Origin: Echinarachnius parma
Taxonomy: Eukaryota; Echinodermata; Echinoidea; Clypeasteroida; Echinarachniidae
NCBI GenBank assembly: GCA_037951105.1
Contig: JBAMJV010001325.1
Coordinates: forward strand, 1-64,000
DNA length: 64,000 bases
Direction: 5' to 3'
The number at the start of each line of letters is the position of its first letter. Within the stretch, counting starts at the first letter, position 1. Below, one piece after another: positions 33,160 through 45,828 of this stretch. The notes beneath the pieces are model-generated. The model did no database searches. It saw only the letters and a list, made by a program, of their open reading frames with translations, and was not told where the DNA came from. Position numbers and translations under genes: made by a program.

Positions 33160-34742
33160 AGGGCAATTCCATAAATTCGGACGTACATTTCACACACTTC
33201 AATTAGGTACTAAAGGAGAAGTAAATGTAAATCATAAGATTTTATGTGATCAATAGATTGCTTATGATGAGTAGAAAATAATAATATGACTTATTCAGAT
33301 TTTACCACCATAATGACCTTATACCGATCAAAAAACACTGCATGGTCGGACGTACTCAGAGAAAATGATTTTTCTGACAAGAGGATTTCAACTGGAAAAC
33401 TCTGTGAAGTTTATTATTTTGTGGGGCCAAATCATCTATTACCATTTGGATAAGAATTTAAATAATGGGAAATATAAAAAAAAAATTGATATTTTCCCTT
33501 GGAAGCATGGAATATTTGCGTTTTATTTTCGTGTCGGACGTACAATGTCGGACGTACAAGACTGCCGTGTCGGACGTACATGTGTTATACCAATGCAAAT
33601 CTACTTGCTGCTCAAATATTTGCTGTAAATAGACACTTTAAGTCATTTTAGTAACAAATGTTGTCTTAAATGGTAGATATAAACATGTTATCACTGTACC
33701 ATTCAATTTTGGCAGTATAATACAAATAAAAACACAATTAATCTTCACTAACATGAATATGCACTGATGGGACTACATGAACTAGATTTATAATGTAAAT
33801 TTGAAGTTTAGGGTTGATTTTTGATCAAAAAATGTATGTTTGTTGTTCTTTCCTACTAAGAAAATTGTTAAATGGCCTAAGTGAGTCAAAATTAAATAAT
33901 AATTATACAACATGGTCCATCTAAAGTATGTTTTTATGATATATTTTTTAATGACAGCATGATAGTGTGTAGTATTAGTATGTAAATACCCATTCAAAAA
34001 TGTGACTATGGAATGTCCAGCCATATTATGATGATTTGTTAGAATTAGGGATATGAATCACTAAGTAATTAAAAGATATTACATTTAAATACACTCTTTA
34101 ATCATACAGATATGATACAGTGTGAATTTAATTTTTTTAGGCTGGCAAAAACTATTAATTTCAATGCCGTGTCGGACGTACATGGTCGGACGTACTCAAA
34201 AAGTGTACGTCCGACCACCCATTTTTTCCTTAATTAGTGATGATTGGAAAAAAATTGTTTACTCTCTGTGTAGAGGGGTTAGAACTTGCTTTGCATTGAC
34301 ATCCTGCCCTTTATTGGGTTCTTTGTCTTTTCGTGAAATTAAAAATAAGTGTTTTTCCGTGTCGGACGTACATGACAAAAATAGTCCTGATATTAATTAG
34401 CTACAAATCGTAATTAATAGAGTATTTTTCTAATTTATGAGTGGTAATGGATTCAGAAAGTTATACTGTGTACATTTATCATGGTCAATTTATTATTCAG
34501 TCTATTTTAATTGAAATACATAAACAAATCAAATAGTATGTTACAGCAAAGAAAAATCAGCAATTTCAGTATGCCTTGATTTGGAAGGGTCCCATGACCT
34601 TGACCTTGATCAATTTTTGTTTTAATGAACGGTTTTTGACAGTTCACATTATTACCTTCAAATTGATGTATCATTTGGACCAATATGATGATTTTAAAAT
34701 TTTGGCCTACTGGTTGACATACATTATTTATGGAATTGCCCT
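33160..34742. mobile_element. 1.6-kb terminal-inverted-repeat element with repeated GTCGGACGTAC motifs
   Basis: Left end AGGGCAATTCCATAAAT and right end ATTTATGGAATTGCCCT are perfect 17-bp inverted repeats. The core CGGACGTAC occurs at 33178, 33346, 33537, 33551, 33573, 34174, 34189 and 34363, and once inverted at about 34204. No transposase is visible, so it is a non-autonomous DNA element whose repeated motif resembles clustered transposase-binding sites. The superfamily is not clear because no target duplication is obvious. Confidence 0.65.
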
Positions 34743-36400
34743 TCAGGAGAAGTAAGAAATAACCGACAACATGATCTTCAAAAGATGAATGTTAATCACC
34801 AGATTTGTAAAGAGCGACACAACATAGTACTTACTTCCCAAGTCGCTTTTGATCTTGAGCTTATTTGAATCAACCATGTGACCATATTGATAAGTAATTT
34901 AAAGATATAATAGGATAGTGGCACATGCACCCCATTTATTCTAGAAAAGAAAACAATATAAAACATGAGATGACATTTTAAAAAAGGAATGTATACTGTG
35001 TGCCCCTCCTCCCCCAATACATTTAGTGTACCCCCAATCAGACTGACCATATGCTACTACCCCACTGATATGGGGGTCTTTAAAAGATATGTAGGTAATT
35101 TCATAACGCAGCGTTACCACACATACATATCATTCTTCCCGATATTGATTCGGCGATGAACAAGATAGTTCCCAGTAGTACCCATTTGTTTTTAATTACC
35201 CTTATGATATTATCTGCAAACTTTGATTATAAATGATCTGCGCAATACAAGTTTGTATAAGGCTTCATTTCATGTCGCCTGGTTGTTCTTTATGTGTAAT
35301 AAAGTGCAACATTATTATAGTACTTGCAATTTCATTTCATGTTAGAATAAAAGATGAAAGTTAAAAAGACATGTACGCAACATGGCATGCAATATGAACA
35401 GCAATTAAAGAACAGGTGGAACAAATCATGCAATAATAAACTTGACACCCGACAGTTTAAATCTCATCCCAACATATAAAAGTTGAAGGTAGCAACATAT
35501 TCATTATAATATTTACCCATGTTTTGAAAAGATGTGTTTTATTCTCCTTTAGTCTTTACTATTATGTTGATCAATTTATCAGTAGCCTAATCATGCAATG
35601 TTTATAATTATGCAATGAATATATTTCTTTATCATTCAATTTGTATAAATCATAATTATTGTTCAATATGTTGAAAATAAATAAAGAAAAAATCTAACAA
35701 CATGACACATCAAAATCATTCAACCCGAGGTGAGCTGAGGTCGACGTGAGCGACCTTGTACCTCACAAACATCCATCATGAAGCAAGCTTGACGTTAGCA
35801 AACTTGCATCGTTGTATGTACAAGGCTGACGTTAGCAACCTTGCGTCTTGTCCCAGGACGGGTTGGCGTTAGCGATGGCAACTCGACCTCGCACTGCCGT
35901 TGCCAGCATGAGGTAAGCATTCATATTATTTATATGATTTTCCTGTGTTAGAATTTTAAAAAATGAAGAAACAAGTTAATAATGAATTTTATCAAAGAAA
36001 GACACAAGTCGGGTATAACTTACATGAAATTGTTACACATTTCCTGCGTAAACCAAAACTAGGAATTTCAATTCTGACTAGATTAGGATTTATAGACCGT
36101 AGTATAACTATAAAATAGTAAGATATTCACATGAACATTTTTTAGAAGGGATTAAGTAATAGTTAAACACTACTCAAAACATTCTAGACTAAACAATTCT
36201 GAGAAATCTGAATAAAAATTGATCCAAATGACCAAAATTAAATTGGAAAAAGTTTAACTATCACTATCATCAGTCACTATCACGTATCAGTCATTTTCCA
36301 GCTCAAAATTAGTGGATATGGTTGGAAATTTTGAAAACTGTATTAATATCTGCAATAAGAATACAAAATCACCCGAATGTGACCGAAATTAATAAATGTG
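34743..36400. other. Intergenic, no gene seen
   Basis: AT-rich sequence. The only structured part is 35729-35920, described separately. Confidence 0.5.
35729..35920. repeat. Cluster of short hairpin-forming GACGTTAGC motifs
   Basis: Related short inverted units: CTTGACGTTAGCAAACTTG, CAAGGCTGACGTTAGCAACC (then TTG), GGTTGGCGTTAGCGATGGC and GACGTGAGCGACCTTG. Each is a CTTG/CAAG-type arm around a (A/G)CGTTAGC core. Confidence 0.5.
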
Positions 36401-36409
36401 CACATCTCA

Positions 36410-36660
36410 ACAACTGGTAGTGTAACTCCTGTATCGCCGCATGATTCGTGCGCGCGCGTGCGACAAAAGCTCCGCCCGAGCTTCGGCTTACACAGGCATG
36501 ACATGTGGTATACGCCTGGTATACCGCTAAATCCGTATGGCGAGTCCGCTTTTGTTTGCCCCTTCGCGATCGGTTGTTAAGCGGAAGTTACCGTTCGCTA
36601 GTGAAAATCCCCGGATGTCCGACCGAGAGAATCACCATCATCCTCAGTCACAAGATCATG
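36410..36660. other. CpG-rich island in intergenic DNA
   Basis: Locally GC- and CpG-rich (GTGCGCGCGCGTGCGAC, CTCCGCCCGAGCTTCGG, CGCGATCGG). It could be an unannotated promoter or a decayed element. No coding frame is convincing. Confidence 0.35.
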
Positions 36661-37319
36661 CCATGTACAACGGATGTCAATAATAATAGAACATTGCACG
36701 ACATGCATATATGAAAATGATCAACAGTAATAAAAATAGACAACATCACATAGCAATGATAAATATATTTAAAAATTGGAGTATACCGTCATAATAACAG
36801 CAATAACCATAATGTCCACGTCTACGGTTATATTACTTGCAGCAACATGTACAACAATGCAACGCACGCACACACCATTCAATTCACCAGTTCCCAACAT
36901 ATATATACCGCATTCCTAACGGGGGTATTTCGGCACCTAGCTGTCGCCAGCGTTCGCGTCCGAACATATTATAAATCTACGTTAATTTTCTGCCAAAAAA
37001 CTATATCGTAAAGAGCTTCACAATCAAAACAGTAAATAAACCTCAAAAATGTAATCATACTCACGTTGATATATGGTTCGTAATCCAGATAACACTAACT
37101 GTGGTCCAAATACACGTTAATCCTATGCTTTTCTTCGTTCACTTCACTTGTTCCATTATTAGAACATTGATCGATATGCGAAACATAACAACGGATCCAT
37201 TATTTGATTGTTGTATGCCTTGTGTGTGCGTTTCTAGGGTGCAGGAGGAATTCTGTCTCGCCGAGTTTTGAATTGTCCGCCCTCTACGGTAAGATATGAC
37301 ATGACAAACGGGTGTAGAG

Positions 37320-37365
37320 AAAAACATTGAAAAAAAAAAGAAAAAAAAAAAGAGAAGCAATGCAA
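37320..37365. repeat. Poly-A/G tract
   Basis: Runs of A with single G interruptions. Confidence 0.8.
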
Positions 37366-37845
37366 ACCATACTCTTTCGGATATTTCTTGCAAGTTTCTA
37401 GGTGTTTATGTCAGTTAGTGTGTTTATGTCTAGGTGTATTTTTAAGATGTATTTTTGTTTTATTAATAACAGTCAGTTAAAGTACTTGAAATATTGAATG
37501 CGATATATTCTTGGAGTCTGAACGTTATATTAATATGTTTCAATATGTTTCAGTTTTGGATATGTGCAATATTATTGTAACTCAATTACTCAAACATAAC
37601 TTTGTATAATTATCCCGTTTCCGCTCACATTCATGATAATTTACAATCGTATTTCCATCTGTACAATGATGTTCTCCTTGCCTCTCCTGTTGCATATATT
37701 ATACCGCTATTATCTTAGTCTCCGTCGAGTTCCTTCATTATATAAAACAATTCTTGTACGTATACCATTTCCCATGCTTCTATTCATGTTTATCTTTTCT
37801 ATTTGTGACCTGTTGCCACAAATATGTATATTACATAATGTTTTA

Positions 37846-38118
37846 GGTCGGTTGAGAATGAGGAAAAGGACGCTATGTCACTCTTATGTGTTCTTCAAAG
37901 GGGCTTCAAAGATGATCGTGCTTCAGATGCAGATGGAAGCTTCGGAGAACCAAATTTAGCTCTCTGTCTTTTTTTTGTTGATGAATATTTCAAAATAATT
38001 ATAAATAATTATTATCTAACCATTTGGCAGCACAAAGAAAAGGCTCCAATCTATGCAAGTTCGTACGTAGAACTCAATTTAGCAAAAAATCGACTTAATG
38101 CCCTTTTCACCTTAACCC
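37846..38118. mobile_element. Foldback relative of the GAGAAGGGCGCTAGGTCAC family
   Basis: GGTTGAGAATGAGGAAAAGG at the left and TTAATGCCCTTTTCACCTTA at the right, with the shared internal block GAACTCAATTT(A/G)GC. Confidence 0.5.
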
Positions 38119-38711
38119 AAGTAAATCCCCCAAACGTAAAGCTGGAAAATTGGGAAAATAATGAATGTATGACTTTGATATTTTTCTGATCCATTTTAAA
38201 TGAGTTTTTTGTTACTACTAACGTATGACAAGTTATGTATTATTGGAAAGCGGATTTCGGGGGGAATTCCAAGTTATAAAAAAAAATCCAAAAATGTATA
38301 GATCATTATTGCAAAAACTTTTGTACTCATTTTCCTTCACCCTATGTTTTCGGTTCTTTTCCTTTTCTTTCTCTCCTAACCCTTTCTTTCCCTTCTTTTG
38401 CATTATACTCTTATCCACTCATAGTTCTCCAAACTCTCTGGTTTTTCTTCCTTATTTACTTCCTCGATCCAGAGCTCTCTGCTCCCTCTTACATTCACCA
38501 GTTCACCTTCGATTTCATTTGTTGTTTTCTGGGGTTGTTTCAAAAAGATTTTAAGCTCAAAAGACTTAAAAGTGGTGCCGACTTATTTTGTTTATGCTAA
38601 AAACGTTTACACGTCAACAGAATAGTAATGGTCGGGAAACGGCCCAAAATGTTAATGTTGAGGCCTGAAATATTATTACAAAATTAATCATTATAAGTAA
38701 ATATAACTTAA

Positions 38712-39075
38712 AGGTGCACCTGTAAAGTGTCAGATATTGACCAAAATGACATTTGAGACTTTAATCCTGTACCAAAATCATTGTAAGTTATGTCCGAATG
38801 ATGTGTGAAAGTTTCATTGATAAAGAACACTGTTTTCCTGGTTAAAAAAGCGAAAATTTGCGTCAGCTTTTTCAACTATATGACGTTTATGACCGTTTAT
38901 AAACGCTCTTGAGCTGAATGATTATCAATGATAGATATCGTCATACTAAAGGGGCATTTGAAAAAATCTAACCCTATTTTATTTGTCTCTTACCATAAGC
39001 CAAACAACACGGTAGAAGAGAAAAGTGGAAGCTCAAATAAATTGTTGTGGAGTTGGACACTTTACAGGTGCACCT
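38712..39075. mobile_element. TTAA-flanked miniature element, AGGTGCACCTGTAAAGTGTC family
   Basis: Perfect inverted ends AGGTGCACCTGTAAAGTGTC and GACACTTTACAGGTGCACCT, flanked by TTAA (38708-38711 and 39076-39079). About 364 bp, non-coding. Confidence 0.8.
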
Positions 39076-39148
39076 TTAACAAAGAATTCGTCAATGAAAT
39101 ATATAAATTCAAAATTGAACAAAACAAATTAAAAAAAAACGCTATTAA

Positions 39149-39225
39149 TCCATGGTAAAATGTCTTTATTCAATTACTTCTAGAAGTAATTGAATAAGTA
39201 ATTGAATAAAGACATTTCACCATGG
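39149..39225. repeat. 77-bp palindrome
   Basis: CCATGGTAAAATGTCTTTAT on the left and ATAAAGACATTTCACCATGG on the right, with ATTCAATTACTTC/GAAGTAATTGAAT in the centre. Confidence 0.7.
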
Positions 39226-39837
39226 CGTTTTTTGTGTTTGTTTTGTTTACTTTTGAGTTTAAATAATTATATATATATTTCAAATATACAACCAACATAA
39301 ATATTTCATCAAGTTTCTTTTAAAAATGTATAATGTGGGAGACAATCTCAAATCAACTGACAAACATGGATAGTTTTGCCGTTTCCTGACCATAGTACTA
39401 TAGGGTGAAAAAGTTTTTTTTTTTTTTTTACAAAACGATTAAACATTTAAACGCTTAATTCAAAGCTGTAAGTTGATTTGTAGAATTAGTAACTTAGTTC
39501 TGATATAAAGAAGTGAAATTTTGGTTAAAATCATATTTTTTTGGTAAAGTATATTATCAAGATTTAATCTTGATGGTGTAAACGTTCTCATCAAAAGTCT
39601 GAAGGATGTGCAGTTTTGCCTATGTATATACATGTAGCTACACATGAGCTGCATGGAAGGAATGCTCCCCAGAGAGTGCAGATTTGCACTGTATCCTGTG
39701 ACCAAGGTAATAATATCACTGTTACATGTTAAGCTCTTAGAGATGATTATCACTCATATTAGGCGGTATATAAATCAAGTATATTACTATTATTATTAAA
39801 TGACCTACCATAATTTTAAATCTAGCTTAGCATTTAA

Positions 39838-40612
39838 AGGGACTAAGTAACATTGTCCAAATCCTCAAAATCCAATTGGAGTTCTAGCGGTTTCCTCATA
39901 CCTTGTTGTATTCGTATTAGCAATAAAAGCATGGGGCAGGTTTCGCTTTTTCAAATTTCCCTTTTGTTAAAAAGATATTTACGATTGAAGTGTTCAGATG
40001 TTAAAGGGGACCACCGGGCAAATAACAACACATTACTACATGTTTTGGTACTGTTTTGTGATATCAAATAGATACCTAACATTTTGCAAATGGTTGAGTA
40101 ATTCATAAACAAAGCAATTAATTTCCACCACTTACGGAACCACTACTATTTCCTGGTTCCTGGTTTGCGAGTGCGCCAGTTCTACTCACGCGTACGTTTG
40201 TAGGCAATATAATTCTGAGTGATTCGCTTGCTGCACCCGCGGTAGTCTACACAATTCAGACCGCATAAACGCATGCTTTAGAATGGTGATGCGGTTTCCA
40301 ATTATATATTTCTTTTCTGCAAACATATTTTTGTGAACTTGTTGATGGAATGGAATACTAAATATGTTACCTTTCTATTATACAAATATTAGTTTTGGGT
40401 GGTGGTACCCTTTAAATTATCCACTGGACCGCGAAAACCGTGTACAAAGTGAATGCAACGAGTTAGTGAATATCACTTTGCATTTTTCAGCCATATAACG
40501 TCCATTTAACTTTAAATTTTCACACAACACCCAGTGGACATATATATCAGATAACAACAATATACTCACTAACTTCACTTTTTGAACATGTCAACACAGT
40601 TACTAGATCCCT
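39838..40612. mobile_element. TTAA miniature element (AGGGACTAAGTAAC), interrupted by a second TTAA element
   Basis: Left end after TTAA: AGGGACTAAGTAACATTGTC. Right end: AGTTACTAGATCCCT (the outer TTAA is mutated to TTCA). The arms match 9541-11864 and 42527-42881. The interior is split by the 40005-40411 element. Confidence 0.7.
40005..40411. mobile_element. TTAA-flanked GGTGGT(C/A)CCCT-family element, nested
   Basis: AGGGGACCACCGGGCAAA at the left, GGGTGGTGGTACCCT at the right, TTAA on both sides (40001-40004, 40412-40415). Contains ACGCGTACGTTTG and GGTTCC shared with 4516-4930 and 29018-29434. Confidence 0.75.
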
Positions 40613-40865
40613 TTCAGCTACTCATAATCATGAAACATTCCCTGCCTTTCCTTCCCATTATTTTCCTCATGACATTTCAAATTTTATTTTGACGAAAATC
40701 CTGCTAGGATTGAAAGCTAGGCTGTATACGACTCTCATTTTACCACATTGGCGATTTTTTAGTAGACAAGCAGTTTTCAGCAGTATTTTCCAAATTTATT
40801 TTCCTGTATGATCAGACTCCCCAACTTCCATCCCGGTTTGAATTGTCCACTATATGTGTACAGTA

Positions 40866-41830
40866 CAGTCCAACCTGTGTATAGTGACCACCTAAGGGAA
40901 ACAAGAAAGTGGTTACTACAGACAGGTGACCTCTATAGACAGGTTCCATAACATAGTACAGTCAAACCTGTGTATAGTGACCACCTAAGGGAAACACGAA
41001 TGTGGCCACTGTAGACAGGTGACCTCTACAGACAGGTTCCATAACAGTCAAACCTGTGTATAGTGACCACCTAAGGGAAACCAGAAAAGTGACCACTCTA
41101 GAGAGGTGACCTCTACATACAGGTTCCATATCATTGTACAGTCAAACCTGTGTATAGTGACCACCAAAGGAAAACAAGAAAGTGGCCACTGTAGACAGGT
41201 GACCTCTACAGACAGGTTCCATAACAGTGATCAGTCAAACCTGTGTATAGTGACCACTGACCTCCTAAGCTAGCAAGTGACCACTGTAGACAGGTGACCT
41301 CTACATACAGGTTCCATATCATTGTACAGTCCAACCTGTGTATAGTGACCACCAAAGGGAAACAAGAAAGTGGTCACCACAGACAGGTGACCTCTACAGA
41401 CAGGTTCCCTAACATTGTACAATCAAACCTGTGTATAGTGACCACCTAAGGGAAACAAGAAAGTGGCCACTACAGACAGGTGACCTCTACAGACAGGTTC
41501 CCTAACATTGTACAGTCAAACCTGTGTATAGTGACCACCTAAGGGAAACAAGAAAGTGGCCACTGTAGACAGGTGACCTCTACAGACAGGTTCCATAACA
41601 TTGTACAATCAAACCTGTGTATAGTGACCACCTAAGGGAAACGAGAGTGGCCACTACAAACAGGTGACCTCTACAGACAGGTTCCATAACATTGTACAGT
41701 CAAACCTGTATCAGTGATTACCCAAGGTAAACCAGAAAAGTGGCCACTCTAGACAGATGGCTTCTATAGTGGATCACTTTTCTTGGCCACTGTAAGCAGG
41801 TTAGCTGCTATAGACAGGTGGCTACTAAGA
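40866..41830. repeat. Minisatellite: ~93-bp unit, about ten copies
   Basis: The repeated unit holds CAGTCAAACCTGTGTATAGT, then GACCACCTAAGGGAAAC, then AGAAAGTGGCCACTGTAGAC, then AGGTGACCTCTACAGACAGG, then TTCCATAACATTGTA. Unit starts recur at about 40869, 40962, 41045, 41139, 41231, 41330, 41422, 41514 and 41607, with a degenerate copy at 41700. Confidence 0.9.
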
Positions 41831-42526
41831 CATGTTTTACTGTAATATGGGTTTGAGTAGCAATAATACTCCCCAAATAATGTACCTGTATAGTAACATC
41901 TTTAAATTTATCAAGATGGATTTATAAATTAACAAATACACATACAAATATATATTTTCAAATAGTACAAATATGTTTATTTATTTTGAGATATCACTGT
42001 ATACAAATGTATAATACATTTGCATCAACAAGTTTGTAATACCCTTTACATTATTGCGTTATGATAATATATGTAAGCATTGTATTGTAATCCCGTCACA
42101 TGCAAAACAAGACAAACACATGAAATATATAAACTTTCACCAGAAAAAAACAACAACAATAGACTTGTGAGATGTTAAAATTTTAAATAGCCAACATCTG
42201 CACAAATACATACAAACACTGATAATAATAATAATAATAAACAGTTCTTCTTTAGCGCATATGATCACAAAGTGATACATGTACAAAACCCATAAGTGTA
42301 TTGTTTTTATTGTAAAGTTAACACATTTTAATGAATATCCCAAAGTGTACATTTTGTACCACTGTATGACCCCAATTCCCCAACCATATTACAATTATTA
42401 ATACATTTGTACAAGCTTAGTTTCTAGAGGGTCAGAATAGCATGGTCTGGCCTAGTATGCTTTTTGCAACTTAAGCCCTTTAGTAGATAGGTTGCATGGG
42501 AAACATGGCTAATTGTGTTATTTTAA

Positions 42527-42881
42527 AGGGATCTAGTAACTTTGTTGATGTGCAAATAGTGATGCATGGTTGGTATAATGTGTATTGTTGTGATCTCATA
42601 TGTCCACTGGGTAATACGTGAACATTTCAAGTTAAATGGATGTAATATGGCTGAAAAATGCAAGGTGATATTCACTGACTTTGTATATGGTTATGACTAC
42701 CCAGTGGATAGTTTAAAATCTGACCACTTCAATCGTAAATATCTTTTTATAGATAGGGAAATTTGACAAACCAAGACCGGTCCCATGCTTCTATTACTAA
42801 TATGAATACAACAAGGTATGAGAGAACTGCTAGAGTTCCAAGTAAGTATTTAGGATTTGGACAATATGTTACTAGATCCCT
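42527..42881. mobile_element. Intact 355-bp TTAA-flanked miniature element (AGGGATCTAGTAAC family)
   Basis: Uninterrupted copy: AGGGATCTAGTAACTTTGTT at the left and TGTTACTAGATCCCT at the right, TTAA at 42523-42526 and 42882-42885. It serves as the reference for the interrupted copies. Confidence 0.8.
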
Positions 42882-42969
42882 TTAATACTGTCCAGCTTGC
42901 TAAGTAGTGCTCATAAAATAAGTCTTAACCCATTACCTCTATCAAATACCTCGAAAGATTATCCCATTC

Positions 42970-43368
42970 TTATAGAGTACAGAAGCTATGACGTCATACA
43001 AATCTATATTTGGAATTTTCAAATTTGGACTTCATTTTCCGAAAGAGCATCAATAATAATGTCCAAATACCAAATATCAATTGAATATGTTATGTATTGG
43101 CTGAGATATGCCCATCCGAATGAATTTTTTGTCAATAGGCAATCAGTGTTAAAAATAGTGCTCTGGTTCATAACTTTATGAACCAGAGCGCTATAACACA
43201 GAATGCCCTTTGAAAGAAAATTTATTCGGATGGGCATATCTCAGCCAATACTTAACATATTCAATTGATTTTCGGTATTTGGACAATATTTTGTATGCTC
43301 TTTCGGAAAATGAAGTTCAAATTTGAAATTTTTTTTATGACATCACACTTCACCACTCTATAGAGTTT
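42970..43368. repeat. ~400-bp foldback
   Basis: Arms of about 185 bp: CATTTTCCGAAAGAGCAT / ATGCTCTTTCGGAAAATG, TGGCTGAGATATGCCCATCC / GGATGGGCATATCTCAGCCA, and a central hairpin GCTCTGGTTCATAA...TTATGAACCAGAGC (43159-43191). Confidence 0.8.
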
Positions 43369-43508
43369 ATACAAAACACACCATGTTTCTGTATGCACTA
43401 TGCACTGTGTTAATTTACTATCCCTGGTTCCATGACTGCAATTCCTTCTATCGTTGGTAGAAAAGGAAAAGGGCGCTTATTTTGAAATTCAGAGGTAATC
43501 ACATTTAA

Positions 43509-43650
43509 AGGGATAGTTGAGTTCTGGTAAGGAGAGTACAGTTTTGGTGAAACTGAATATTAGTAACCAAAACCTGCATCATTACATTACAAACTAATAT
43601 TTATAACTAGAAAGGAACACCAAATTACAAATGACGTAGTAAAGATCATG
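43509..43650. mobile_element. Truncated TTAA element, AGGG(G/A)TAGTTGAGTT family
   Basis: TTAA then AGGGATAGTTGAGTTCTGGT, then ACAGTTTTGGTGAAACTGAA. The same order as the complete copy at 60829-61049. The right end is missing. Confidence 0.6.
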
Positions 43651-44492
43651 TTATCATTCAAAAAGAGCCGTTAAAACGTACTTTCTAATGTACCAACTTA
43701 ATGTCCTTCTCACTCTTAACCAACGTTATAATATAACAAAGACCTTGGGAAGTTGGGATCATGACAATGACCTTGCTATATCATGAGCCTCGTTATATCA
43801 GTTTGATAAACAAAATGATATATAAGTTTTTGATTACGGCAGCGAAAATACGTTCTTTTTTAAAGTAACATGATTTTTTTTGTATAACAAGGCTCCACTG
43901 TACAGCCAACCTGGCATTCTAGTCAAATCCATTTGTACTAGCATAGATATATAGCTTGGAATTGGACACAATTTTGACTAACAAGTGTTTGTTACAAAAA
44001 AAGAATAGCTTTTGAATACATTCAGCCTAAAAAAAGTAAATTTCAGATACAAATTTATATGTATTTCCCCAAGATCTAAGACTGGTCTTTCTTATATTTG
44101 TCTGCCAGCACATTCCCTCTAGATAACTTTCCCTTCAGTATAATGAAGGGTCAAGTCAAAAGTCAAAATTAAAAAATAAAGTTCTTTTCATTCAGGAGGT
44201 CTCAAAAATATCAAATCTCCAATTGATGAAACTGATTTTTTTTCTCCTCACTCATAAGACCCTTATCTTTCTGCCTGTAGCTTCCTTACAAAACTGTGAT
44301 GAAATTGAAGGGTCCAAATAAAAAAAAAAACATTGTTCCTTTCATTCAGTCACAAAGGTCGAAGCTATTAAATGCCTGATACGAAACTTAATTTTTTAAT
44401 TTTTCTCTTGGCTCTATGCCTCTCCCCTCTGCAGTTTCTCACTGATCTTCTAACAACATCTTGTTACAAATAGCAGCATCAAATTGATAAAA

Positions 44493-45430
44493 ACTAGATG
44501 GATCTTCGACTGCGCGCAGTCGAAAATTATGCCTCCGCAATCACACGATTTCAATATCAAGCCCAAATTAACATGCACTGAATTATTTTTTTAAATATAT
44601 TTCTCATATATTTTGAGTCCTGTGACCTTGACAATATGACCCAAACCTTTGATGGCTACATTGGCTCCCTAAGAAACATTCAGGTACCAAGTTTGACTGA
44701 AATCTGCATTTGGTTCTTGAGATTTTGCCATTACAAGCTTTTTTGCATGTATAATGAGTCCTGTGACCTTGAACTCAACCTCATGACCCCAAAATTGTAT
44801 GGCTACGTTGACTCTTTATGATACATTCAGGTACCAAGTTAGATTGAAATTTTGCCATTCAGGCCATTTTCGCATATATATATATCGAGTCCTGTGACCT
44901 TGACCTTTGACCTCATGACCCCCAAATCTAATCAGATCATTGCCACCCCGACATGTACACTCATACCAAGTTTGAAATTGATCCGTCAACCGGTTCTTGA
45001 GATATCGCGAGAACGAGGCATTTTTGCACATATATGGATTCCTGTGACCTTGACCTTTGACCTCATGAACCCCAAAATCTAATCAGATCATTGCCACCCC
45101 AATATGTACACTCATACCAAGTTTGAAATTGATCCGTCAACCGGTTCTTGAGATATCGCGAGAACGAGGCATTTTTGCACATATATCAAGTCCTGTGACC
45201 TTGACCTTTGATCTCATGAACCCCAAAATCTGATCAGATCATTGTCACCCCAATATGTACACTCACATCAAGTTTGAAATTGATCCGTCAACCGGTTCTT
45301 GAGATATTGGGAGAACGAAAACGGGACGGACGGACGGACGGACGGACGGACGTACGGACGGACGTACGGACGGACGGACGGACAACCCGAAAACATAATG
45401 CCTCCGGCCACTTCGTTGGCGGAGGCATAA
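44493..45430. mobile_element. Helitron-like non-autonomous element B (complete)
   Basis: Read on the minus strand it starts TTTTTATGCCTCCGCCAACG and ends with the palindrome CGACTGCGCGCAGTCG, then AAGATCCAT, then CTAG. A short hairpin about 10 nt before CT(A/G)(A/G) is the classic Helitron 3' end. The interior has tandem ~145-bp monomers and an ACGG tract (45326-45380). Family with elements A and C. Confidence 0.7.
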
Positions 45431-45556
45431 AAACATGGTTCCTTGTATTCAGTCTGTCTCAAGATATAATAATAGTCTATATCTATGCCACGCTTCAATC
45501 ATCAAAGAAAATTCCCAAATAATAATGCAACTGTTTTTTTTCTTTTCCTCCAGGTT

Positions 45557-45828
45557 CTATGACTGTCCCTCCTGGTTTTCTCCCGTCTGCAATTTCCCGA
45601 TGACTTCAGTCAACATCTGGTTGCACATAGCAGCGTAGGGGTTGAGCTGAACAACCTGGGAGCGCGCGAACTGGCTGCCGAGGTTCGCAGCGAGCTTGAA
45701 ATCCTCCAGGGCCTCTTCGTCTCGATTCTCCAGCCGGTAGATGAGTCCTCGTTGCGTGTAGGCCTGGCACGCCGCTTTCCCTTGCCCCTCACTCAGCTCA
45801 ATCGCTTTGTCCAGATCTTCAAGTGCTC
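45557..45828 (-). CDS. TTC36: TTC36 coding exon 3 (stop)
   Basis: 91 codons including TAG at 45557-45559. It has ALEDLDKAIELSEGQGKA and NPYAAMCNQML. Acceptor ATACAG. GC-rich relative to flanks. Confidence 0.93.

Noticed and set aside
36398-36714. CpG-rich segment considered as a coding exon
   Set aside because: No frame has flanking splice signals in phase with a neighbour or recognisable protein sequence; kept only as a possible promoter.
37633-38554. Plus-strand frames of 104-109 residues rich in Phe, Leu and Ser
   Set aside because: AT- and T-rich DNA with no splice partner; part belongs to the foldback at 37846-38118.
40866-41830. Regular repeats considered as a CRISPR-like array
   Set aside because: The genome is eukaryotic, the units are full tandem repeats without unique spacers, and the period is 93 bp.
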